Positions 29,914 through 38,306 of a DNA stretch of 41,624 bases are shown in pieces. Position numbers and translations under genes: made by a program. The stretch's first letter is position 1; each line of letters opens with the position of its first letter. Source of the stretch: JAAZGD01 sp964383845 (GTDB lineage Bacteria > Bacillota > Clostridia > Peptostreptococcales > Anaerovoracaceae); the NCBI GenBank assembly GCA_964383845.1, contig CAYLIF010000012.1:1-41624 (forward strand). Direction: 5' to 3'. Below the pieces are notes generated by a model. It did not search any database. It saw only the letters and a list, made by a program, of their open reading frames with translations, and had not been told where the DNA came from.

Positions 29914-30502
29914 GAACTTTAAAATAAGTGTCCTTATATCAGGTAATGGAAGCAATCTTCAAGCTTTAATTGACGCTACAGATAATGGAGATTTACCAAA
30001 GGTAAAAATAGTACAAGTCATTTCCAACAATCAAAATGCTTATGGATTAAAAAGAGGAGAGTCGTCTAAAATACCCACCTATTACTTGAAAAAAAATAAA
30101 AGCAGCCTAGAAGATCAGGATGAGAGACTTTTTAAAATCCTTGAAATCGAAAAACCGGACTTAGTTATTTTGGCTGGTTATTTAAAGAAAATTGAAGAAC
30201 CGGTTATATCAGCTTATAGAGGTAGAATTATTAACATTCATCCCTCTTTATTGCCAAGATACGGCGGACCTGGATTTTACGGAATAAAAGTTCATCAGGC
30301 AGTTTTAGACAGCGGAGACAAGGAAACTGGTGCAACTGTTCATTTTGTTGATCAAGGTATCGATACAGGTAGGATAATAGTACAAGAAAGTATGGAAGTG
30401 GATCATGAAAACACAGCAGAAGAATTGGCAAAAAAAGTTTTAGTTCTGGAACATCGTATATTAATCCAGGCAGTTAAAAAAATAGTCGCTTGCAGATATT
30501 AG
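29906..30502 (+). CDS. purN: Phosphoribosylglycinamide formyltransferase
   Basis: Transfers a formyl group from 10-formyl-tetrahydrofolate to GAR. A 198-residue protein with the N-terminal VLISGNGSNLQALID, the folate-site NIHPSLLP with catalytic N and H, and the TGATVHFVDQGIDTG motif with its aspartate. I choose the TTG at 29906 because GAAGGAG lies six bases upstream; an earlier in-frame TTG at 29888 would place that site inside the gene. It overlaps purM by eight bases, indicating coupled translation, and purF begins 15 bases after its stop. Confidence 0.94.
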   Translation: MIKNFKISVLISGNGSNLQALIDATDNGDLPKVKIVQVISNNQNAYGLKRGESSKIPTYYLKKNKSSLEDQDERLFKILEIEKPDLVILAGYLKKIEEPVISAYRGRIINIHPSLLPRYGGPGFYGIKVHQAVLDSGDKETGATVHFVDQGIDTGRIIVQESMEVDHENTAEELAKKVLVLEHRILIQAVKKIVACRY

Positions 30503-30517
30503 ATTAAGGAGAAATTA

Positions 30518-31948
30518 ATGGGGGGATTAGCAGGGGTAGTTTCAAAAACAGATTGTGTAGAAGATTTATTCTTTTGTACAGACTACCATTCCCATCTTGG
30601 TACCAAAAGAGGTGGGTTATGCGTTTTTGGAGATGTTGGCTTTAAACGGAGCATTCATAATATAGAAAGTTCTCCTTTTAGGACCAAGTTCGCAGCAGAA
30701 ATAGAAGAATTAAAAGGCAAGATGGGGATTGGGTGTATAAGTGATGGAGACCCTCAACCTCTTACAATACTAAGTAAACAAGGGGAATATGCAATTGGTA
30801 CTGTAGGTCGAATTAATAACAAGAACGAATTAATAAAAGAGTTGTTTAACCAAGGTTCAATGCAGTTTATGGCTATGAATGATGGTGAAATAAACAATAC
30901 TGAGTTGACGGCTATGTTGGTTTCTCGAGGCAAGGACATTGCGGAAGGAATCGAATTTGCTCAAGATCGGATTGATGGTTCATCAACCATATTGATTTTA
31001 ACAAGAGAAGGACTATATGCTTCCCGAGACAAGTTAGGCAGAACTCCAATGATAATAGGCAAAAAAAACGGTGCCTATTGTGCCGCTTCAGAATCCTTTG
31101 CTTTTGTAAACCTTGGCTACCAAAAAGTTAAAGAATTGGGACCAGGAGAGATTGTTTTCATAACTGCAGACGCTATAAAGACAATTCGAGAACCTTTGGA
31201 GAAAATGAGAATATGCACATTTCTTTGGTCCTACTTTGGCTATACTAGCTCAACATATGAAGGGGTAAATGTAGAGTGTATGAGATATAATAATGGAGGA
31301 CTTCTTGCGGATGGAGACGCTGAAGAACTTTCATCTTTAGATGTTGATTACGTTGCAGGGGTTCCGGATAGTGGGGTGGCCCATGCTTTAGGATACTCCA
31401 ATCGTTCAAAGATTCCTTATTCAAGACCACTAATTAAGTATACGCCCACTTGGCCTAGAAGTTTTATGCTTCAAAAACAAAAGAACAGAGAATTAATTGC
31501 AAGAATGAAACTTATTCCGGTTTTTGAAATGATAAAAGATAAAAAATTTATTCTTGTTGATGATTCAGTTGTTCGAGGGACTCAACTTTCTGAGACTGCT
31601 AAATATCTATATGATAATGGGGCTAAAAACATTCATGTAAGATCTGCTTGCCCACCCATTATGTTTGGCTGTAAATATTTGAATTTTTCAAGATCTGTAA
31701 ATGATATGGACCTTATTACAAGAAGAACCATTTGTGAAATTGAAAATAAAAAGCCTGATGAAATTAGTCAAGAGATATTAGAGGAGTATGTTGATTCTTC
31801 TTCAAGTAGATATAACAATATGATTGATACTATTTGTGAAAAACTAGGCTTTGATAGTTTGAAATTTCAAAGGTTGGAAGACGTAATCAAAGCTGTCGGC
31901 CTAGATTCTTGTAAGCTTTGCACATACTGTTGGAATGGAAAAGAATAA
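30518..31948 (+). CDS. PurF-like amidophosphoribosyltransferase with a degenerate glutaminase domain
   Basis: A 476-residue protein in the purF position of the operon. The C-terminal half is a good PurF phosphoribosyltransferase: PRPP-binding VDDSVVRGT at 347-355, HVRSACPP after it, and cysteines C465/C468/C471 near the end that could hold the Fe-S cluster of Bacillus-type PurF. The N-terminal domain has the right length but not the catalytic residues. It starts MGGLAG where active enzymes have a cysteine after the initiator Met; MGIGCISDG (69-77) replaces the usual GHxRYST; and TVGRIN (95-100) replaces the NGN oxyanion motif. Glutamine hydrolysis is therefore unlikely; ammonia use, a partner, or a regulatory role are alternatives. 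AAGGAG precedes the ATG. Confidence 0.85.
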   Translation: MGGLAGVVSKTDCVEDLFFCTDYHSHLGTKRGGLCVFGDVGFKRSIHNIESSPFRTKFAAEIEELKGKMGIGCISDGDPQPLTILSKQGEYAIGTVGRINNKNELIKELFNQGSMQFMAMNDGEINNTELTAMLVSRGKDIAEGIEFAQDRIDGSSTILILTREGLYASRDKLGRTPMIIGKKNGAYCAASESFAFVNLGYQKVKELGPGEIVFITADAIKTIREPLEKMRICTFLWSYFGYTSSTYEGVNVECMRYNNGGLLADGDAEELSSLDVDYVAGVPDSGVAHALGYSNRSKIPYSRPLIKYTPTWPRSFMLQKQKNRELIARMKLIPVFEMIKDKKFILVDDSVVRGTQLSETAKYLYDNGAKNIHVRSACPPIMFGCKYLNFSRSVNDMDLITRRTICEIENKKPDEISQEILEEYVDSSSSRYNNMIDTICEKLGFDSLKFQRLEDVIKAVGLDSCKLCTYCWNGKE

Positions 31949-31963
31949 GAGAGGAGAAAATAA

Positions 31964-33514
31964 ATGAGGGCCTTAATAAGCGTATCAAATAAAGAAGGAA
32001 TAGTAGAATTTGCTAAGGGGTTAGCCCACCTTGGAGTGGAGATTATCTCAACGGGAGGAACACTAAAAACACTAATCGATAATGGCATTTTTGCAACAAG
32101 TATTTCTGATGTAACAGGTTTTCCTGAGTGTTTGGATGGTAGAGTAAAAACTCTTCACCCCAAAATTCATGGTGGCTTGTTAGCCCGAAGAGATAATAAG
32201 GATCATATGGAAAAAATCAAAGAGCTAGAAATAGAGCTTATTGATTTTGTTGTAGTTAACTTATATCCATTTAAAGAAACTGTCCAAAATCAAGAAGCAA
32301 CTTTAGAAATGGCTATAGAAAACATAGATATTGGTGGACCTACAATGCTTAGATCCGCTGCCAAAAACTATGGGGATGTGACTGTAATATGTGATCCTCT
32401 TGACTATACAATGATCCTTAAGAACCTTAATGAGTCGGGAGAGATTAATGAAAACATTAAATATGAACTGGCTTTAAAAGCGTTCCAGCATACGGCTGCT
32501 TATGATACTTGGATTTCTGATTATTTGAGAAGAAAAATCAACAAGGCTTTGCCTGATAACCCTACATTTACCTATGAAAAAATTCAAGATTTAAGATATG
32601 GTGAGAATCCTCATCAAAAGGCTTGGTATTATAAAAAAACATTTCAGGGACCTAGGGATTTGACCCAGGCTGTTCAATTACACGGCAAAGAATTATCTTT
32701 TAATAACATAAATGATGCAAACGCAGCTTTAGATATAATAAAAGAATTCGAGGGGCCAACAGTAGTGGCGGTTAAACATGCTAACCCTTGTGGTGTTGCG
32801 ACGGGGAAGACCTTGGAGTGTGCTTATAAAAGCGCATATCAATGTGATCCTGTGTCTATTTTTGGAGGAATCATAGCAGTGAATCGCAAAGTTGATGTTG
32901 TTACAGCCCGAGAAATAAGCAAAATATTTATAGAAATCCTTATAGCTCCTGATTATGATGAAGAAGCCTTAAAGATATTGACTCTCAAGAAAAATATACG
33001 ATTGTTGAAGCTTGATAGTCTGGATTCCATAAATAATTCTAATTATACCTTGGAAAATTGCTATGATATTAAAAATGTCTCAGGTGGGCTATTAATCCAA
33101 GAAGTCGACAGTCAAACATTCAACGAAGAAGATTTAAGAGTAGTTACAAAAAAATCGCCAACAGAAGATGAAATGGAAAGCTTAAAGTTTGCTATGAAAG
33201 TAGTGAAACACGTTAAATCAAATGGGATAATAATTGCTAAAGATACTCGGACAATTGGTGTGGGGCCAGGTCAGGTTAATCGAATATGGGCTGTAGATTA
33301 TGCAATCAACCAATCCCTTGAAGAAACTAAAGGCGGGGTCCTTGCATCCGACGCTTTCTTTCCTTTTGAAGATTGTGTTGTAAGAGCTAAGGCGGGAGGA
33401 ATTACGGCTATTATACAACCCGGTGGCTCAATGAATGATGAAGCATCCATAAAAAAAGCTGACGAACTAGGAATAGCAATGGTGTTTACAGGCATTAGAC
33501 ATTTCAAGCATTAA
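31964..33514 (+). CDS. purH: Bifunctional AICAR transformylase/IMP cyclohydrolase
   Basis: Performs the last two steps to IMP. The 516-residue protein has an N-terminal methylglyoxal-synthase-like cyclohydrolase domain (RALISVSNKEG, STGGT, DGRVKTLHPKIHGGLL) and a C-terminal transformylase with RYGENPHQ, VKHANPCG and the late KSNGIIIAKD and QVNR segments. Length is standard. AGAGGAG lies before the ATG, 15 bases after the PurF-like gene. Followed by purD after 20 bases. Confidence 0.96.
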   Translation: MRALISVSNKEGIVEFAKGLAHLGVEIISTGGTLKTLIDNGIFATSISDVTGFPECLDGRVKTLHPKIHGGLLARRDNKDHMEKIKELEIELIDFVVVNLYPFKETVQNQEATLEMAIENIDIGGPTMLRSAAKNYGDVTVICDPLDYTMILKNLNESGEINENIKYELALKAFQHTAAYDTWISDYLRRKINKALPDNPTFTYEKIQDLRYGENPHQKAWYYKKTFQGPRDLTQAVQLHGKELSFNNINDANAALDIIKEFEGPTVVAVKHANPCGVATGKTLECAYKSAYQCDPVSIFGGIIAVNRKVDVVTAREISKIFIEILIAPDYDEEALKILTLKKNIRLLKLDSLDSINNSNYTLENCYDIKNVSGGLLIQEVDSQTFNEEDLRVVTKKSPTEDEMESLKFAMKVVKHVKSNGIIIAKDTRTIGVGPGQVNRIWAVDYAINQSLEETKGGVLASDAFFPFEDCVVRAKAGGITAIIQPGGSMNDEASIKKADELGIAMVFTGIRHFKH

Positions 33515-33534
33515 TTTAGTGGGGGAAGAATAGT

Positions 33535-34830
33535 ATGCGAGTATTAGTTATAGGCTCTGGTGGCCGTGAGCATGCCCTTTGTTGGAAACTAGAGCAAAGC
33601 GATAAAGTAGACTCTTTGTTTTGCCTTCCTGGAAATGCTGGAATCAAACAAATAGCTACATGTATTGATATAAAGGCAGAAGATATTGATGGTATATGCA
33701 TATTTGCAGAGAGGGAAAAAATTGATTACGTTGTAATTGGTCCAGAAGTTCCTTTAGCTCTTGGACTTGTAGATAGACTAGATGCATATGGTATTAAAAG
33801 CTTTGGACCAAACCGCAAGTGCTCTCAACTTGAAGCAAGCAAGAGCTTTACAAAAGCTTTTTTAGACCGGCATAAGATTCCAACAGCACTATATAAGGAA
33901 TTCACAAACAAAGAAGACTGTCTTGACAATATTGGGATTTTCGGATATCCAATGGTTATTAAGGCTGATGGTTTAGCCTCTGGTAAAGGAGTTATTATAG
34001 CTGAAAATGAAGAACAAGCTAAAGACGCAATTGAATCTCTTATGGGGCAAAGGATTTTTGGATCTGCAGGAGACAAGATAGTTGTGGAAGAGTATTTGGA
34101 GGGTATTGAAACATCAGCACTTTGTTTTGTTGATGAACATACAATATTGCCTATGGATTCTTGTCAAGACTACAAAAGAATTATGGATGGAGATAAAGGA
34201 GAGAACACTGGAGGAATGGGTAGTTACTCGCCTAACAGTCTTTTTAATAAAGAACTTTGGCAGCAACTAGAGATTGAAATATTCCAACCCACTTTAAAAG
34301 GCCTTCAAGAAGAGGGGTTGGATTTTAAAGGAATGTTATTTATAGGACTTATGATTACAAAGGATGGACCAAGAGTAATTGAGTTTAATAATCGCTTTGG
34401 GGATCCAGAGACACAATCACTGCTGCCTAGACTAAAGAACGACTTGATAGAGGTATTATTGGCTACAACTGAAAATAGACTGGATGAGATAGATTTAGAA
34501 TGGTATAATAAATTTTGTGTTACTGTTAACCTAGTTTCAGAAGGCTATCCTAAGAAACCAATTATAGAAAGGGAAATTCAAGGGTTAGGTGATGTAGATT
34601 CTGAGATATTAATTTTTCATGGGGCAACAAAATTAAATACTCAAAGCTGCGTAGAAAATGAGATTCTAGTACTTAAGACCAGTGGGGGAAGAGTGCTTTC
34701 AATAACTGGATTTGGAGAAAATCCTGAAGAAGCAAGAAAAAATGTTTACGAGAATATAGATAAGATTAGCTTTAAAGGGATGTTTTATAGAAAAGATATT
34801 GCTAGAGATAATATTCCAAAGAGCAAATAG
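33535..34830 (+). CDS. purD: Phosphoribosylamine--glycine ligase (GAR synthetase)
   Basis: Joins glycine to phosphoribosylamine with ATP. A 431-residue ATP-grasp enzyme with the N-terminal VLVIGSGGREHALCWKL, PMVIKADGLASGKGVIIA, and the catalytic region EFNNRFGDPETQSLLPRL. It uses the unstable phosphoribosylamine made by PurF, so its proximity to the unusual PurF-like gene matters for that protein's role. GGGGGAAG precedes the ATG. It is last in the purine operon, and 41 bases separate it from the cysteine desulfurase gene with no terminator seen. Confidence 0.96.
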   Translation: MRVLVIGSGGREHALCWKLEQSDKVDSLFCLPGNAGIKQIATCIDIKAEDIDGICIFAEREKIDYVVIGPEVPLALGLVDRLDAYGIKSFGPNRKCSQLEASKSFTKAFLDRHKIPTALYKEFTNKEDCLDNIGIFGYPMVIKADGLASGKGVIIAENEEQAKDAIESLMGQRIFGSAGDKIVVEEYLEGIETSALCFVDEHTILPMDSCQDYKRIMDGDKGENTGGMGSYSPNSLFNKELWQQLEIEIFQPTLKGLQEEGLDFKGMLFIGLMITKDGPRVIEFNNRFGDPETQSLLPRLKNDLIEVLLATTENRLDEIDLEWYNKFCVTVNLVSEGYPKKPIIEREIQGLGDVDSEILIFHGATKLNTQSCVENEILVLKTSGGRVLSITGFGENPEEARKNVYENIDKISFKGMFYRKDIARDNIPKSK

Positions 34831-34871
34831 CCCTTGCCCAAAGGATACCATAGGAGTAAAATAAAAGTGGT

Positions 34872-36044
34872 ATGAAAATATATTTAGACAACAGCGCCAC
34901 AACTAAACAATATGATGAAGTAACAGAAAAGATGATTCATTATATGAACTTGGATTACGGTAATCCAAGTTCTCTTCATCGGATGGGCCTAAAAGCGGAA
35001 AAAGCTGTGGAACTAGCCAGACAGCAAATAGCCAATGCTATGAATGCTGAAAAAGAAGAAATTATCTTTACTTCAGGGGGAACAGAAGCCAATAATACGG
35101 CTATTTTTGGTGTTACAAAAAAGTATAAGAACTGGGCTAACCGTGGGAAAAAAATAATAACTACTAAAGTAGAACACCCGGCAGTGATGAAAGTTATTGA
35201 ATCTCTAGAGCAAGAAGGTTGGGAGGTTGTAAGCCTTTCAGTTGATAAAGACTGTAAAATAGATTTGGAAGAGCTAGATCAGGCTTTAGATGAAAAAACT
35301 CTTCTAGTGACTACTATGCAGGTAAATAATGAAGTGGGCGCCATCTTTCCTATTCAAGAGATTTCAAATCGAGTAAAAGAATTTAATCAAAAGAATGGAA
35401 CTAAAGTAATATTTCATAGTGATGCTATTCAAAGTTTTGGAAAGATTCCCTTAGCAGAAGGCTTAGATTTAATGAGTGTGTCAGCTCATAAAATTCATGG
35501 ACCAAAGGGAATCGGCGCATTATACATTAAAAAAGCATTTAATATACCTGCCTTTATTTTAGGTGGAGAACAAGAAAAAGGATTGCGTTCAGGTACCGAG
35601 AACGTACCTGCTATTGTTGGTTTTGGACAAGCCTGCCAGCAATACTTCGAAAATAAAACCCAAAGAACAATTAAAATTAGAGAGCTTAAGAATTATCTGT
35701 ACAAGGGAATAAACGAAGAATTACAAGACGTATTGATTAATGGAGGGCTAGAAGAGAATCTATATTCACCTACTATTTTAAACTTAAGCTTTTTAGGAAC
35801 AAGAGGTGAGGTTCTCCTTCATTTCTTGGAGGAAGATGGTATTTTCATTTCCACCGGCTCAGCTTGTTCTTCTAAAAAAAAGACTGGAAGTTCAGTACTA
35901 CTAGCAATGGGGAAAACAAAAGAAGAGATTCAAGGAGCTATCAGGTTCAGCTTCAGTGAATTTAACACCATAGAAGAAATGGATTATACAATTGAAAAAA
36001 TAAAAAAAGCTGTGTTAGGAATGAGACGATTAAAAAAACAATAA
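34872..36044 (+). CDS. Cysteine desulfurase (NifS/NifZ-type), sulfur donor for ThiI
   Basis: A PLP enzyme that takes sulfur from cysteine as a protein persulfide. The 390-residue protein has YLDNSATT at the N terminus, TSGGTEANN, the PLP lysine K207 in SAHKIHGPKG, and the sulfur-carrying C332 in STGSACSSKKK. The long loop around that cysteine looks like the type I (IscS/NifS) group. thiI starts within 12 bases of its stop, the same pairing as nifZ-thiI in Bacillus, so transfer of sulfur to ThiI for tRNA 4-thiouridine is the likely job. The ribosome binding site is weak, which suggests dependence on upstream transcription. Confidence 0.9.
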   Translation: MKIYLDNSATTKQYDEVTEKMIHYMNLDYGNPSSLHRMGLKAEKAVELARQQIANAMNAEKEEIIFTSGGTEANNTAIFGVTKKYKNWANRGKKIITTKVEHPAVMKVIESLEQEGWEVVSLSVDKDCKIDLEELDQALDEKTLLVTTMQVNNEVGAIFPIQEISNRVKEFNQKNGTKVIFHSDAIQSFGKIPLAEGLDLMSVSAHKIHGPKGIGALYIKKAFNIPAFILGGEQEKGLRSGTENVPAIVGFGQACQQYFENKTQRTIKIRELKNYLYKGINEELQDVLINGGLEENLYSPTILNLSFLGTRGEVLLHFLEEDGIFISTGSACSSKKKTGSSVLLAMGKTKEEIQGAIRFSFSEFNTIEEMDYTIEKIKKAVLGMRRLKKQ

Positions 36045-36056
36045 TTGGGAGGAGAA

Positions 36057-37247
36057 ATGAACCAAGAAAATATACTGATTTTGCGATGCGGTGAAATTGC
36101 ATTAAAAGGTAAAAATAAACCATATTTTGAAAGAGCTTTAGTTGAAAAAATACGGCAGCAGACAAAAAACTTTGCGAAATACGGAAAACTTGATATTAAG
36201 CGACACCAAGGTCTGATATTTTTAAGAGCACCAAAAGAAGCTCCATTAGAAGAGCTTATAAAAGAGGTATCAAAAGTTTTTGGTGTGGAGTCTATTAGTC
36301 ATGCTATTGAAGCAGAAAGAGATCTAAACAAAATCCAAGATTCGGCAGTTGAATATATGCTGGATTTAATTAAGAAAAGAGGAATCAAAACTTTTAAAAT
36401 AGAAGCAAAACGGTCCGATAAAGATTATCCTATACCTTCACCGGAAATTGCAAAAAAGGTTGGCGGTCAGGTGTTAAAAGGTTGCAAGGTTTTGAGGGTT
36501 GATGTGCATAATCCTGATTGCCTACTATTTGTTGACGTTAGAACTGACAGAACCTATATTTACGAAGAAAAGATCATGGCTCAAGGTGGATTACCTCTCG
36601 GTACCAATGGCAAAGGAATGTTGCTGCTTTCTGGAGGAATAGATTCACCTGTTGCAGCATTTATGATGGCTAAAAGAGGAATGACAATAGAAGCAGTGCA
36701 TTTTCATAGTTACCCATATACCTCGGAAAGATCCCTAGAAAAAGTAGAGAGACTTGGTAAAATACTGTCACAATATATAGGAAAATTTAACATCAATGTT
36801 ATCAACTTATTGCCAGCCCAAGAAGAGATTTTTCAAAAGTGCCCAGAAGATGAAAATACACTTTTAGTACGAAGGTTTATGATGAGAATTGGAGAAAACC
36901 TTGCAAGAAATAAAGGTTGTCAATTCCTGATAACCGGGGAAAACTTGGGACAAGTTGCAAGCCAAACTGCAGGAGGTCTTGTTGTAACAGATGCTGTGGT
37001 AGAAATTCCCGTAATGAGACCTTTAATAGCTTTTGATAAAATAGATATAATGAAAAAAGCAAAAGAGATTGGAACATTTGAAACATCCATTGAACCATTT
37101 GATGATTGTTGTACAGTTTTTCTGCCCAAGCACCCAGTTACTCGCCCAACCCTTGATGGAATAATGGAATCAGAAAAACTAATAGATATCGGAGAAATTA
37201 CCAAGAGGGTAATGGGCACTATAAAGGTTATTGAAATTAGGCCATAA
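36057..37247 (+). CDS. thiI: tRNA 4-thiouridine synthetase ThiI
   Basis: Makes 4-thiouridine at position 8 of tRNA, adenylating the uridine and adding sulfur. The protein has an N-terminal ferredoxin-like domain (RCGEIALKGKN), a THUMP domain, and a PP-loop ATPase with SGGIDS at 192-197; the cysteines in DDCCTVFLPKHP correspond to the catalytic region. At 396 residues it lacks the C-terminal rhodanese domain found in Escherichia coli, as is usual in Firmicutes that use a dedicated desulfurase. The ATG at 36057 has GGGAGGAG just upstream; an in-frame TTG at 36045 lies before that site and is rejected. Confidence 0.94.
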   Translation: MNQENILILRCGEIALKGKNKPYFERALVEKIRQQTKNFAKYGKLDIKRHQGLIFLRAPKEAPLEELIKEVSKVFGVESISHAIEAERDLNKIQDSAVEYMLDLIKKRGIKTFKIEAKRSDKDYPIPSPEIAKKVGGQVLKGCKVLRVDVHNPDCLLFVDVRTDRTYIYEEKIMAQGGLPLGTNGKGMLLLSGGIDSPVAAFMMAKRGMTIEAVHFHSYPYTSERSLEKVERLGKILSQYIGKFNINVINLLPAQEEIFQKCPEDENTLLVRRFMMRIGENLARNKGCQFLITGENLGQVASQTAGGLVVTDAVVEIPVMRPLIAFDKIDIMKKAKEIGTFETSIEPFDDCCTVFLPKHPVTRPTLDGIMESEKLIDIGEITKRVMGTIKVIEIRP

Positions 37248-37313
37248 AAATTAAGAACAGATCAAAAAGCCGCCGTAAATAGTTAATTTATATAAATTGA
37301 GAGGAGACAATGA

Positions 37314-38096
37314 ATGGTTATAATAAACAGAGAGCTATGCAACCAATGTATGATATGTGTGGAGGTATGCCCATTTAACGTTATGATTGATAAGGATGGT
37401 AGTCCACAACTGGACCCAAATAAGAAATGTATCGAATGTATGCATTGTGGAGCAGCTTGTCCTCAAAAAGCAATAGACTTTGATAACAGACCAGGTCTAT
37501 TAACTAGAGAAGCAGTAAAATTTAGCCAAGAATTCCCAGAAGCTTTAAGCAGCCTTTTATTTCAACGACGTTCATATAGAAGCTTTGATGAAAGGAAGAT
37601 ACCCAATGAAGTATTAGAAGAAGCTTTATTTGCTGCCTCATATGCTCCAAGTGCAAAAAATCAAAGACCTACTAAATGGATTGTTATTAATGACATCCAA
37701 GTTATAAACAAAATGATGGAAGCGATAATAGAGTTTACTAGGAAAGAGAATATTGCGCCAGAAATTGCAAAAGAATATGCTGCAGGAAGAAATATAGTTT
37801 TCGGTACGGCAAACACTATTTTGGTAGGGTATGGCTCTTCGAAAGCAATAAATCCATCAGTAGATATTGCTTTAGAAACCCATACCGCAGAACTATTTTT
37901 ACAAGCTAGGGGTATTGGAACCTGCTGGGCAGGATACTTTGCAAGACTATCAAATACAGTGCCCTATATAAAAGAAAAATTGGACCTTAATGATGACGAG
38001 AAAGTGTTTACTGCCTTGATGATGGGATACCCTAAAAACGAAAAATATCTCCATATTCCATCAAGAAAAAAAGATCCTGATATTAAATGGATATAG
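37314..38096 (+). CDS. Nitroreductase-family flavoprotein with N-terminal 2[4Fe-4S] ferredoxin domain
   Basis: A 260-residue protein. The N-terminal ferredoxin module has two complete clusters (C9, C12, C15, C19 and C39, C42, C45, C49). The rest is an FMN-dependent nitroreductase domain beginning RRSYRSFDERKI, with APSAKNQRP for FMN binding and GIGTCWAGY near the C terminus. Such fusions take electrons from ferredoxin pools to reduce an unknown acceptor. It follows thiI after 66 bases with GAGGAG upstream and is probably independent of it. No terminator is clearly visible downstream. The physiological substrate cannot be inferred. Confidence 0.88.
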   Translation: MVIINRELCNQCMICVEVCPFNVMIDKDGSPQLDPNKKCIECMHCGAACPQKAIDFDNRPGLLTREAVKFSQEFPEALSSLLFQRRSYRSFDERKIPNEVLEEALFAASYAPSAKNQRPTKWIVINDIQVINKMMEAIIEFTRKENIAPEIAKEYAAGRNIVFGTANTILVGYGSSKAINPSVDIALETHTAELFLQARGIGTCWAGYFARLSNTVPYIKEKLDLNDDEKVFTALMMGYPKNEKYLHIPSRKKDPDIKWI

Positions 38097-38207
38097 GAAT
38101 TAAAGGCAAAACCGTTGTGTATTCAAAATACAATAAAGGGAAATTTCGTAAATGACATAATTTTATATATAAATGTGAAAATTTAAATTAAATATGTTGG
38201 AAAGCCC

Positions 38208-38237
38208 TTGATTTTAAAGCGGAAATAGTGTTAAATA
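38208..38237 (+). promoter_or_regulatory. Promoter of the acyl-CoA dehydrogenase/Etf operon
   Basis: TTGATT (38208-38213) and TTAAAT (38231-38236), or TAAATA one base later, are spaced 17-18 bases. The start would be near 38244, at the edge of the Rex site. Upstream 38097-38207 is AT-rich and shows nothing further. Confidence 0.5.
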
Positions 38238-38245
38238 TAGGAGTG

Positions 38246-38263
38246 TTGTTATTTTCTTAACAC
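38246..38263. promoter_or_regulatory. Rex operator
   Basis: TTGTTAT-TTTC-TTAACAC matches 12 of 14 fixed positions of the Rex operator TTGTTAA-N4-TTAACAA. It covers the expected transcription start of the operon. An outlying GTGTTAA at 38228-38234 is a further inverse partner of TTAACAC. Confidence 0.7.
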
Positions 38264-38306
38264 AGTTTTGAAATAAAAATATATATAGTGATGAAGGAGG
38301 CTAAAA

